Origin: Seonamhaeicola algicola
GTDB taxonomy: Bacteria; Bacteroidota; Bacteroidia; Flavobacteriales; Flavobacteriaceae
DNA length: 64,000 bases
Assembly: GCF_007997385.1 (NCBI RefSeq)
Contig: NZ_VOSC01000019.1
Span: 265,864-329,863, forward strand
Direction of reading: 5' to 3'
In this document: piece by piece, positions 56,407 to 64,000 of the stretch
Position numbering within the stretch: the stretch's first letter is position 1
Layout: each line of letters starts with the position of its first letter
Translations under genes and position numbers: made by a program
Notes under the pieces: generated by a model
What the model was told of the DNA's origin: nothing
The model's database searches: none
The model's input: only the letters and a program-made list of their open reading frames with translations

Positions 56407-58941
56407 TTATTCTAAAATTAGTGTTAAAACATCACTTTTTATATTACCTAAACTAGCTGTAATATTTATGGCTCCTTTTTGTGCTTTAGAACGAATAATA
56501 CCCAAAGCTCTACCTTTATGTGTTTGTACTTTATTTGTATTATGAGGACTTACATTCATTTCCCAACCATTATCTACTGCTATTAAGTCTGCTCCCTCAG
56601 ATACATCAAACGTAATATCCTCATTAACGTTTGTTACCTTATTTCCTGCTTCGTCGTATAACGTAACGTATACGTGTGCTACATCATAGTTATTTGCTTT
56701 TAATGTGGTTTTATCAGTATTTAGTTTTATTGAAGCTGGAGCACCTGTTGTACTAATTTGATACTCACTTACTACTTCACCTTTATTATAACCAATTACC
56801 TTTAGCTCTCCTTTCTTGTATGGCACTAACCATTTTATAATATTGTCTTCTTCTTTAAAATCGGCTAAGGCTTGTTTACCTAGGCTTTTTCCGTTAAGAA
56901 ATAATTCCGCTTCTTCACAGTTTGTATATGTTTGAACAACTATTGGCTCATTATCATTGTAATTCCAATGTTCATTTACTTTATACCACTCCCACAACCT
57001 CAGCTTATTCCAAACTGGAGGTGGTGTGTATTGTATATCAAATTTCCATCCTTCGTTTTTTGTAAAAGAAAATTCCGATTCAGAAGCAGGCGTTGTTACC
57101 ATATATACTTTAGGGTCTTCTTTCCAAAGGCACTCAAAGAAATGGCCTCTTGGATTCTTAAATCCTGCAAAATCGAATAGTGAAATGTTTAGTCCTTTTC
57201 TTGGCCATGGGCCTGCTTCTCCTAAATAGGCAAAACCAGTCCAAACGAAAATACCAGGAATAAAATCACGCTCTAGAGCAGCTTTCCATTCAGAATAAGC
57301 TACCCAGTTTTCTGAACCTAATAAACATTTCTCTGGAAAAGCTTTATGGGCCACATCATAATCAATGGCTCTATAATTTAATCCGAGTACATCTACTGCA
57401 TCGGCGTAACCACTTGCAAAAGCTACTGTTGGTCTCACACTTCCACAAACAACAGGTCTTGTAGTATCTTCTTCCTTAACCCACTTGGATAATTTGTGAG
57501 CTACAATTGATAACGAATCTACACCTCCTGTTAATTTATTAAATACTGGTTTTATTTTTGATACATCATAAGTTGGAGGGCCTTTATATTCATTAATATC
57601 TCCTTCTACTTCACTATAAGTTTTAGAATAATTAGGAAAAGTCCATTCAATTTCATTGCCTATACTCCACATTATTACCGAAGGGTGATTAAAATCTCTT
57701 TGAATTAATGCTTTTAAATCTTTTTCAGCCCATTCAAAGAAAACACTGCTATATCCTTTAGAAATAGTATCTTCTGCAGCATTGTCACCTAAATAGTTAA
57801 CACTTTTGGCTTTAGGGTTGTGCCACTCATCAAAAAACTCATTCATAACCAACATTCCCATTTCATCACAAACTTCCATTAATAGAGGTGAATGCGGATT
57901 ATGTGCCATACGTATTGCATTAACGCCTATAGATTTTAATTTGGCAACCCTATACTCCCAGATTGATTTAGTAGCTGCTGCTCCAACAGCTCCAGCATCA
58001 TGATGAAGGTTAACCCCTTTAATTTTAACGTTTTCATCATTAAGGAAGAAGCCTTTATTTGAATCAAAACGGAATTTTCTAATTCCGAATTCTTGTACTA
58101 CTTTATCAACTAATGCCCCGTTGTGTTTAACCGAAATAATGGCAGTATATAAATTAGGTGTTTGTATACCCCATAAAGTTGGGTTCTCAACATTTAGAGT
58201 TTGAATACATTTGTTTCCTTCTGTTAAGATATCTGTTTTCTCAAAGGCTACTTGGGTACCGTTTCCATCTAAAATTTGAGTTTCAATTTCAACACTATCA
58301 TTGGCACCAACAACTCTTGATTCAATATGTACTGAAGCTCTACTTTTATCAACATTAGGGGTAGTAACTCTTACTCCCCATTGTGGAATATGAACTTTTG
58401 AAGTTTTTACAAACCGTACATCTCTATAAATTCCAGACCCTGTATACCACCTAGAATCTACATAAGCTGTGTGATCTACTCTCACAGCTACCACATTATT
58501 TTCGCCATAGTTTAAATGCTCAGTTAAATCATAAGAAAAACTGGCATAACCATTGGGTCTAAAACCAAGTTTTGTACCGTTTATCCAAACCGTAGCGTTA
58601 TTATAAATACCATCAAACTCAATCCAAATAGCTTTTCCTTCATCAGTTTTTGGTACTTGAAATTCTTTTCTGTACCAACCAATGCCTCCCTCAGAAAAAC
58701 CAGTGCTTGCTGCAGTATTCTCTTTTTGATATCCTGCGAGGATACTCCAATCATGCGGAAGTCTAACAACTTCCCAAGAAGCATCATTATAACTTAATAT
58801 TTCGGCGTTTGAATGGTCTCCCTTTATAAACTTCCAATTAAAATTGAAATCTTCTATACTTCGTGGTTGAATATCAGAATTAGAACATGATGCTATTATT
58901 GATGCTAAAACTAGCAATATAATATACGTTTTGCATTTCAT
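56407..58941 (-). CDS. Glycoside hydrolase family 2, beta-galactosidase-like (lipoprotein)
   Basis: 844 residues; lipobox SIIASCSNS (Cys19). The order is sugar-binding jellyroll (about 28-180), immunoglobulin-like domain (about 185-290), TIM barrel (about 295-600) and C-terminal domains with DUF4982-like and Ig-like character (about 640-844). The acid/base Glu430 is in MWSIGNEIEW; the likely nucleophile is Glu544 in LGSENWVAY. Galactosidase is the most common activity of this layout in porphyran and agar loci, but mannosidase or glucuronidase cannot be excluded. Confidence 0.88.
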   Translation of the reverse strand: MKCKTYIILLVLASIIASCSNSDIQPRSIEDFNFNWKFIKGDHSNAEILSYNDASWEVVRLPHDWSILAGYQKENTAASTGFSEGGIGWYRKEFQVPKTDEGKAIWIEFDGIYNNATVWINGTKLGFRPNGYASFSYDLTEHLNYGENNVVAVRVDHTAYVDSRWYTGSGIYRDVRFVKTSKVHIPQWGVRVTTPNVDKSRASVHIESRVVGANDSVEIETQILDGNGTQVAFEKTDILTEGNKCIQTLNVENPTLWGIQTPNLYTAIISVKHNGALVDKVVQEFGIRKFRFDSNKGFFLNDENVKIKGVNLHHDAGAVGAAATKSIWEYRVAKLKSIGVNAIRMAHNPHSPLLMEVCDEMGMLVMNEFFDEWHNPKAKSVNYLGDNAAEDTISKGYSSVFFEWAEKDLKALIQRDFNHPSVIMWSIGNEIEWTFPNYSKTYSEVEGDINEYKGPPTYDVSKIKPVFNKLTGGVDSLSIVAHKLSKWVKEEDTTRPVVCGSVRPTVAFASGYADAVDVLGLNYRAIDYDVAHKAFPEKCLLGSENWVAYSEWKAALERDFIPGIFVWTGFAYLGEAGPWPRKGLNISLFDFAGFKNPRGHFFECLWKEDPKVYMVTTPASESEFSFTKNEGWKFDIQYTPPPVWNKLRLWEWYKVNEHWNYNDNEPIVVQTYTNCEEAELFLNGKSLGKQALADFKEEDNIIKWLVPYKKGELKVIGYNKGEVVSEYQISTTGAPASIKLNTDKTTLKANNYDVAHVYVTLYDEAGNKVTNVNEDITFDVSEGADLIAVDNGWEMNVSPHNTNKVQTHKGRALGIIRSKAQKGAINITASLGNIKSDVLTLILE

Positions 58942-58945
58942 TTAT

Positions 58946-60460
58946 TTACTTTTTTATTTTAAACACCCAAGCGTTTTTAAGATTTGTGTTTTCTGGTAAT
59001 GAAATGTTTAATCCATTTTCTGTTTGATTAAACTTAATTTCACCATCAAATCCTAAAAGTTGGACATCTTTCACATGTAATTTTGTAGTTGAAAGGTACT
59101 TAATATTAATGTCTTTTGTAGGCGGAACTAAAATAGTTGCGTAAATAAAACCATTTCTTGTAGTGAAACGAATGTCTTGTTCTGTAAAGCCTTTATTTTT
59201 ACCTTCAGACAGATGTCCTGTTTCAGTTTTTGTTGGTCCTTCGCCGTAAACATCATAATATTTAGAACCGTAAACAGCCTCTCCATTTATTTTTAACCAC
59301 TCGCCTATTTCTAATAATGTTTGTTTTTGATCATCGGGTATAATGCCATCTTTTCTTGGGCCAATATTTAACAATAAACACCCATTTTTACTCACAATAT
59401 CCATTAAATCTGCAACTAAACTTTCAGCCGATTTTGGTATCCAGTTTTTAGCGTAATACCAAGAATTTTTACCTATAGAGGTGTCTGTTTGCCAATAATC
59501 TTTACGTAATGAGTCCATTTTACTACGCTCTAAATCTAGCATGTGTGTTCCTGGTTTAAAAGACTCATAATGTAAGTTTTTGGTTTGAAGAACCACATTT
59601 TTGTTGCGTTTTAAGCCTGAATTGTAATAGTAAGCAGCTAGTTTTTTATGGTAAGGAGCAAACTCCGGACGGTCTAAATAAAAATCGAACCAAAGAATAT
59701 CTGGTTGGTATTTATCAATAATTTCTTTAGTTCTAGGCCACCAAGTATCAGCTAACCATGCTGCACTTGCTGGCGAATACGGTTCATGCTGTGGGGCATA
59801 TAAAGCGGCATATTCTGGATTTCCAGTATCAAATCTGTCGCTTTGCGTGTAAAAGTTCCAGTTAAAAGCTAAATGAGAGCTTACACCACAGATGAGTCCT
59901 TGATTTTTAATTTCGTCTGTTAACTCTTTTAAAACATCCTTTTTTGGCCCCATAGCAACAGCGTTGTATGGTGTTATGCTAGATTCATATAGAGCAAAAC
60001 CATCATGATGTTCTGCTACGGGAACTACATATTGAGCACCTGCTTCTTTAAATAAATCTACCCAGGCTTTGGCATCAAAATTTTCCATAGTCCACATTGG
60101 TATTAAGTCTTTAAAACCAAATGTTTTTGGATCTCCAAATTTTTCTTTGTGATACACAGATGCCGGATGCGGAATATCATTTACTTTCTTTCCTGTTGTA
60201 TGATCTACATGTCCTTCATCTAAATACATCCAACGCGGATACCAATCGGTGTGTAATTCTGCTACAGAGTTTGGCCCCCAATGAATAAAAATCCCAAATT
60301 TGGCATCTTTCATCCATTGCGGAATTTCGTATTGTTTTAAACTTTCCCAGTTTTCTTTATATTTTTCGGTTCCTGCAATTTCTTCAGTAGCTTTATCTTG
60401 ATTTTGGTCTTTACATGCGAAGGCCAAAATTGCTAAAAGAACTATAAGTATTTTTTTCAT
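58946..60460 (-). CDS. GH29 alpha-L-fucosidase-family enzyme (lipoprotein)
   Basis: 504 residues; lipobox LAFAC (Cys16). The barrel has KFGIFIHWGPNSV (54-66), the sugar-pocket motif AEHHDGFALYES (149-160) and the nucleophile Asp259 in PDILWFDFYL. A C-terminal beta-sandwich follows. All pocket motifs are canonical, so removal of alpha-L-fucose (or alpha-L-galactose, which GH29 members can also cleave) is likely. It lies four bases upstream of the GH2 gene. Confidence 0.92.
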   Translation of the reverse strand: MKKILIVLLAILAFACKDQNQDKATEEIAGTEKYKENWESLKQYEIPQWMKDAKFGIFIHWGPNSVAELHTDWYPRWMYLDEGHVDHTTGKKVNDIPHPASVYHKEKFGDPKTFGFKDLIPMWTMENFDAKAWVDLFKEAGAQYVVPVAEHHDGFALYESSITPYNAVAMGPKKDVLKELTDEIKNQGLICGVSSHLAFNWNFYTQSDRFDTGNPEYAALYAPQHEPYSPASAAWLADTWWPRTKEIIDKYQPDILWFDFYLDRPEFAPYHKKLAAYYYNSGLKRNKNVVLQTKNLHYESFKPGTHMLDLERSKMDSLRKDYWQTDTSIGKNSWYYAKNWIPKSAESLVADLMDIVSKNGCLLLNIGPRKDGIIPDDQKQTLLEIGEWLKINGEAVYGSKYYDVYGEGPTKTETGHLSEGKNKGFTEQDIRFTTRNGFIYATILVPPTKDINIKYLSTTKLHVKDVQLLGFDGEIKFNQTENGLNISLPENTNLKNAWVFKIKK

Positions 60461-60477
60461 TTTTTTTATTTAGTATG

Positions 60478-61998
60478 TTATGATTTTCGTTTAATTTTAA
60501 AAACGCAAGCATATTTTCCTTCAAAATTAGCTGGCATTTGTAATGTTAAATTATATGGGTTGTGATGGTATTCAATTTTTGCATCACTACCAATTAGTTC
60601 AAGAGAAACAATATCATTTTTATTCAATCTGGCATTGCTTCCTAATGAATTTATTGTTATTTCGCCTTTAGGTATCCCTAGACATATAGCATATAAAGTG
60701 TTATCTTTTTGAGTAAACCTAAAATCTTTATCTGTATATTTTGCATTTTCTCTTTTCTCTGAATAATGCCCTGTTACTGGTAAATACGAAGGCCCTTCTC
60801 CATAAATGCTCCAAGGCATTGTACCGTAAATAGCTTCTCCATTTAATTGTAGCCAATCACCAACTTCATACAATTCATCTTTTATGAATTGCGCAAAAGT
60901 ACCATCAGGTTTAGGAGGTACGTTTAATAGAAGTATCCCGTTTTTTGCAGTAATGTCAACAAGCATGTCTACTAGTAAATTAGCTTTTTTAATACCTATG
61001 TTTGGTTTGTACCACCAACTTACTGGGTTACAAATATCTATATCTGTCATCCAAGTGTCATAGGTTAGTTTATCAATTAATCCGTTTTCAAAATTTCTCA
61101 TACCAATTCCCGGAGGAATATCATGTTCTTTGTAAACAAATTCTACTTCTTTATTTTTTTCAAGCGCATTATTAAAAAAATGACTCAAATATTTTCGTTG
61201 CCTAACTTCATCATATCCTCCAAAATAAAGGCTATCAGAAAGTGTTTTACCATGTTTAAATTTGCCTACATTATGTGCCCAAACCGAGCCTCCAAATGAA
61301 ACATCGGCCCAAGAAATATCGGGGGAATATTTTGTGGTAGACTCCATCATTTTTTTTAACCACAAATCACTATAAGTATTGGAATATTTTGATTGTTTTT
61401 CAGCGTGGTCTTTCCAAGGTGTAAAATTGGTAACATTTTCATCATGTGGTTCTCCATACAACTCGTAAAATTCAGGTTTTTTTCTACCAGGATTATCTCT
61501 GTCTAGTAATGCCCTATACCAATAACCAGTATGAAAAGACATTAAGAATTTCATGTCTCTTTTTGTAATCTCTTCTTTTAATAATCCAGTGATGTCCTTT
61601 TTGGGGCCCTTATCAACCACATCAAACTCTGTAACATCACTATTCCAGTGTACCATGCCACTACCATGCCAAGCAACTGGTCCAGCAAATTTTGCACCAG
61701 CGCGCTTAAAAAGTTCTGCCCATGCTGCGGCATTAAAATTCTCAAACTTAAACTCATTTAAAAGTTCATGAAAGTGTTTATTTTCGTTTCCATTTTTAAA
61801 CCTCATACTTTCTAATGAAAAATGTGTGTAAATACCAAATTTAGCGTCTTTAAGCCATTGAGGAGTTTCGTGCTGCTGAAGCGATGACCAAGTAGGTTTA
61901 TATACATTTGCTTTTAATGCATCAGTATTATTAGAACCTTTTTTGGAATTGCAGCCTATAAATGATAAAACTAATATAAAAAATAAACCTTTTTTCAA
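60478..61998 (-). CDS. Divergent GH29-family enzyme (lipoprotein)
   Basis: 506 residues; lipobox SFIGC (Cys16). The fold and nucleophile motif (PDISWADVSFGG, Asp232) are kept. The pocket motifs differ: KFGIYTHFSLESM replaces the usual IHWGxxSVP, and AWHGSGMVHWNS (109-120) replaces EHHDGF. These changes hit residues that bind the fucose hydroxyls in characterised enzymes, so the sugar accepted at the -1 site is probably not plain fucose. It follows the MaoC-like gene after one base. Confidence 0.85.
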   Translation of the reverse strand: MKKGLFFILVLSFIGCNSKKGSNNTDALKANVYKPTWSSLQQHETPQWLKDAKFGIYTHFSLESMRFKNGNENKHFHELLNEFKFENFNAAAWAELFKRAGAKFAGPVAWHGSGMVHWNSDVTEFDVVDKGPKKDITGLLKEEITKRDMKFLMSFHTGYWYRALLDRDNPGRKKPEFYELYGEPHDENVTNFTPWKDHAEKQSKYSNTYSDLWLKKMMESTTKYSPDISWADVSFGGSVWAHNVGKFKHGKTLSDSLYFGGYDEVRQRKYLSHFFNNALEKNKEVEFVYKEHDIPPGIGMRNFENGLIDKLTYDTWMTDIDICNPVSWWYKPNIGIKKANLLVDMLVDITAKNGILLLNVPPKPDGTFAQFIKDELYEVGDWLQLNGEAIYGTMPWSIYGEGPSYLPVTGHYSEKRENAKYTDKDFRFTQKDNTLYAICLGIPKGEITINSLGSNARLNKNDIVSLELIGSDAKIEYHHNPYNLTLQMPANFEGKYACVFKIKRKS

Positions 61999-61999
61999 C

Positions 62000-62506
62000 T
62001 TACCCTTTTTTAAAATTTACTGAATTTCTATACTTCACTGTTTGTAAGTGCTCACAATATAATACTAGTTCTCCTGGTTGTTTATAAACCTCATAACTCA
62101 CAGTTATTAAGCCCATTTCATCATACTTAGGTGTTTTATTAAGGTGTGTTCTAACTGTGTAAATTGTGTCTCCAATAAAAACAGGTTTTATAAAACGTAA
62201 CTTATCATAACCATAACTAAACGTATTAACATTGTTATTGGCCATTAAGCCTAAACCTAAGCTGAATACCATTGCTCCTGCAACTAAGCGTTTTCCAAAG
62301 AGGCCTTCTTCTTCGGCAAATACTTGGTCTCCTACATAAGGGTGCATATCTAATACCAAACCATTAAACATCATAGCTTCGCCTTCTGATATTGTTCTGC
62401 TTATTGATCGGTCTTTTTGGCCTAATTTAAAATCTTCATACAACCATGTTTCCGTGTTATATAATGGAATGTCTTTATGTTGTTCTAGTGGCGTGTTTTC
62501 TGGCAT
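62000..62506 (-). CDS. MaoC-like hotdog-fold protein
   Basis: 168 residues, no signal peptide, hence cytoplasmic. [20 protein letters not shown] and [19 protein letters not shown] are typical of MaoC-type (R)-hydratases. In the catalytic loop the Asp is kept ([13 protein letters not shown]) but the usual His of DxNPxH is Val, and the later HG motif is VAGAM. It sits between two GH29 genes (gaps of 1 and 11 bases) in a run of otherwise exported enzymes. It may process a sugar-derived acid or CoA ester, or a different hotdog reaction. Confidence 0.8.
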   Translation of the reverse strand: MPENTPLEQHKDIPLYNTETWLYEDFKLGQKDRSISRTISEGEAMMFNGLVLDMHPYVGDQVFAEEEGLFGKRLVAGAMVFSLGLGLMANNNVNTFSYGYDKLRFIKPVFIGDTIYTVRTHLNKTPKYDEMGLITVSYEVYKQPGELVLYCEHLQTVKYRNSVNFKKG

Positions 62507-62517
62507 AACTATAATTT

Positions 62518-64000
62518 TTAATTGATTTTAAACACAAATGCGTGCTCACATGGTTTAGTATCTGGTAATTGAATACTAAGTGCGTCTATGGTCTGTTTAT
62601 GCTTTAATTTACCATTATGACCTATTAATTCTACGGTTTTAATGTTTCCGTTATACTTGCTAGTGCTTAGGGATTTTATCGGTAAAACTCCAGATTCTGG
62701 CCAACCTAAGGCAATGGCATATAGCTGGCCATTACGCGTAGTAAATCGAATATCTTTATCACCGAAACCATCAAACTGCATATCGGCTAAATGTCCTGTT
62801 TTTGTTTCGGTTGGGCCTTCTCCATATATTAACCATGGACGGCTTTCATAAATAGCTTCTCCGTTTAGTTTTAACCATTTACCCATTTCTCTTAAACGCT
62901 GCTTCTGTTCATCAGGAATAGTGCCATTAGGATGTGGTGCCACATTTAATAGTAGATTACCATTTTTACTTACAATGTCAACCAAATCGTCTATTAAATT
63001 ATTGGTTGGATAGCATTTTAAGTCTTTATGCCAAATCCATTTTTGTTTAGAAATAGAATTGTCTGTCAACCACGGTTCTGGATAAATATCAGGCATTCTA
63101 GAGCGTTCTAAATCTACGGTTCCTGTTCCCAAAGGAAAATCTGGCCGCTTAAATGTTAGAACAAATTCTTGTTCTTTTTTGGCTGCTTCATTGTATGCAT
63201 AGGCCATCATCTGTTTACGTATACCTTCTGAAAGTATTTGAATACGATTATCAAACCAAAGTAAATCTGGCGAATAACCATCTACTACCTCTTTTACCTT
63301 TTCTAGCCATACACGCTCAAATGCTTCACTTGGCATTGGATTTACGGTGTACCATGTACTTCCTTTGTCTAGTTGCCATGCGGTTTTAGGTACCTTTTCA
63401 CCATATAGTGAAGCATTTGCTGGGTCTGCGCAATCTGTGGTTTTATCCCAGGTTGGGAACCAGCCCCATAACCAAGAATGGTGTAAGCTTACAACATATT
63501 TTAAACCACGCTTACGAATGGCCTTTTCTAATTCGGCCGTTATATCACGTTTAGGTCCCATTTCAACAGAGTTCCAAGGGTTTACTTTAGAATTCCACAT
63601 AGAAAAACCATCAGCATGTTCACCTGCTGGTCCAGCAAAACGTGCGCCTGATTCTACAAACAAATCTGCCCATTCATCTGCATTAAACTTTTCTGCTTTA
63701 AAAAGTGGTACTAAATCCTTGTATCCAAATTCTTTTTGGTCACCATAAGTTTCCTTATGATACTTGTAGTTTGGATGTGTTTTATTATACATATGCGTAC
63801 CATACCAGTCAGATTCAGTTTCTGGTACGGAGTAAACGCCCCAATGGGTATAGATACCAAATTTGGCGTCTCTGAACCACTCAGGACATTCGTATTGTTG
63901 TAAAGATTCCCAAGTTGGTTGAAACTTTTCGGCAGACTTTTGGGAATACCCATTTTGACCAAAGTTTAAAACCATTAGCCCTAACAGAATTAGTAAACGT
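62518..64000 (-). CDS. GH29 alpha-L-fucosidase-family enzyme, N-terminus beyond the window
   Basis: The frame is open to the right edge: residues RLLILLGL precede the ATG at 63975, and together with [12 protein letters not shown] they form a Sec signal peptide, so the real start lies outside. The barrel has [27 protein letters not shown] and the nucleophile in [12 protein letters not shown] (Asp242 counted from the ATG at 63975). There is no lipobox in the visible part. EHADGF in place of EHHDGF is a modest pocket change. Probable exo-alpha-L-fucosidase or -galactosidase. Confidence 0.9.
   Translation of the reverse strand, partial: RLLILLGLMVLNFGQNGYSQKSAEKFQPTWESLQQYECPEWFRDAKFGIYTHWGVYSVPETESDWYGTHMYNKTHPNYKYHKETYGDQKEFGYKDLVPLFKAEKFNADEWADLFVESGARFAGPAGEHADGFSMWNSKVNPWNSVEMGPKRDITAELEKAIRKRGLKYVVSLHHSWLWGWFPTWDKTTDCADPANASLYGEKVPKTAWQLDKGSTWYTVNPMPSEAFERVWLEKVKEVVDGYSPDLLWFDNRIQILSEGIRKQMMAYAYNEAAKKEQEFVLTFKRPDFPLGTGTVDLERSRMPDIYPEPWLTDNSISKQKWIWHKDLKCYPTNNLIDDLVDIVSKNGNLLLNVAPHPNGTIPDEQKQRLREMGKWLKLNGEAIYESRPWLIYGEGPTETKTGHLADMQFDGFGDKDIRFTTRNGQLYAIALGWPESGVLPIKSLSTSKYNGNIKTVELIGHNGKLKHKQTIDALSIQLPDTKPCEHAFVFKIN

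Noticed and set aside
53637-63975. Plus-strand open frames opposite the glycan-locus genes
   Set aside because: They are mirror images of codon bias in the minus-strand genes and show no domain pattern.
42253-64000. tRNA-Ser as attachment site for the polysaccharide locus
   Set aside because: No integrase and no repeat of the tRNA 3' end found in the window.

Overview
The window is a chromosomal segment of a Bacteroidota bacterium, almost certainly a marine member of the Flavobacteriaceae. The reasons are the low G+C content, the Bacteroidota promoter form TTTG-N20-TAnnTTTG (clearest upstream of tRNA-Ser), lipoprotein leaders, a trace of a type IX secretion sorting tail, an outer-membrane beta-barrel of the CarboxypepD_reg/TonB type, and a polysaccharide-degradation cluster full of sulfatases and fucosidase-family enzymes.

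Positions 1-24350 are mostly housekeeping. They hold the start of a MarR regulator with an FMN reductase, an acyl-CoA carboxylase beta subunit, the cydAB oxidase, dnaK, a tyrosine phosphatase, serine dehydratase, panB, an RluA pseudouridine synthase, an aldehyde dehydrogenase, a histidine-kinase operon without a response regulator, an Lrp regulator divergent from a methionine gamma-lyase-like enzyme, an NhaC antiporter, a JmjC/cupin protein, a peroxiredoxin-thioredoxin-DUF6952 cluster, and a TetR/SDR pair with two matching operators.

Positions about 24400-28380 form a compact, A+T-rich insertion. It encodes two different reverse transcriptases joined by a TAATG overlap, followed by what looks like a structured non-coding RNA. 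That RNA has a hairpin, an unpaired CACACAC stretch, a small hairpin and a strong intrinsic terminator. The architecture matches the two-RT antiphage system DRT type 3 (Drt3a/UG3 + Drt3b/UG8 + ncRNA) and is the most exciting element here.

Positions 28650-42340 return to core functions: a thioredoxin-reductase-like enzyme, KatG, a fasciclin protein, Tpx, a DgkA-like kinase, FtsK, LolA, an LptF/G permease, RibB with a degenerate RibA half, a DegT aminotransferase, a nitroreductase and tRNA-Ser(UGA). The oxidative-stress genes (Prx, Trx, TrxR-like, KatG, Tpx) flank the defence cassette.

Positions 42400-64000 are part of a polysaccharide utilisation locus. A run of eleven minus-strand genes (three GH29, MaoC-like, GH2, GH43-like, sulfatase, GH117-like, two GH43, sulfatase) is followed by a plus-strand outer-membrane barrel gene and another minus-strand sulfatase. 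Most products carry lipoprotein or Sec leaders, so they would strip sulfate and exo-linked sugars in the periplasm or at the cell surface. The inferred target is a sulfated algal glycan containing fucose or L-galactose, galactose and perhaps xylose, such as an agar/porphyran-type galactan or a fucose-containing sulfated polysaccharide. No SusC/SusD pair lies in the window and the last gene runs off the edge, so the locus continues. Scars inside it (an orphan T9SS tail, an orphan lipoprotein leader, a shortened GH43-like gene) point to recent rearrangement.
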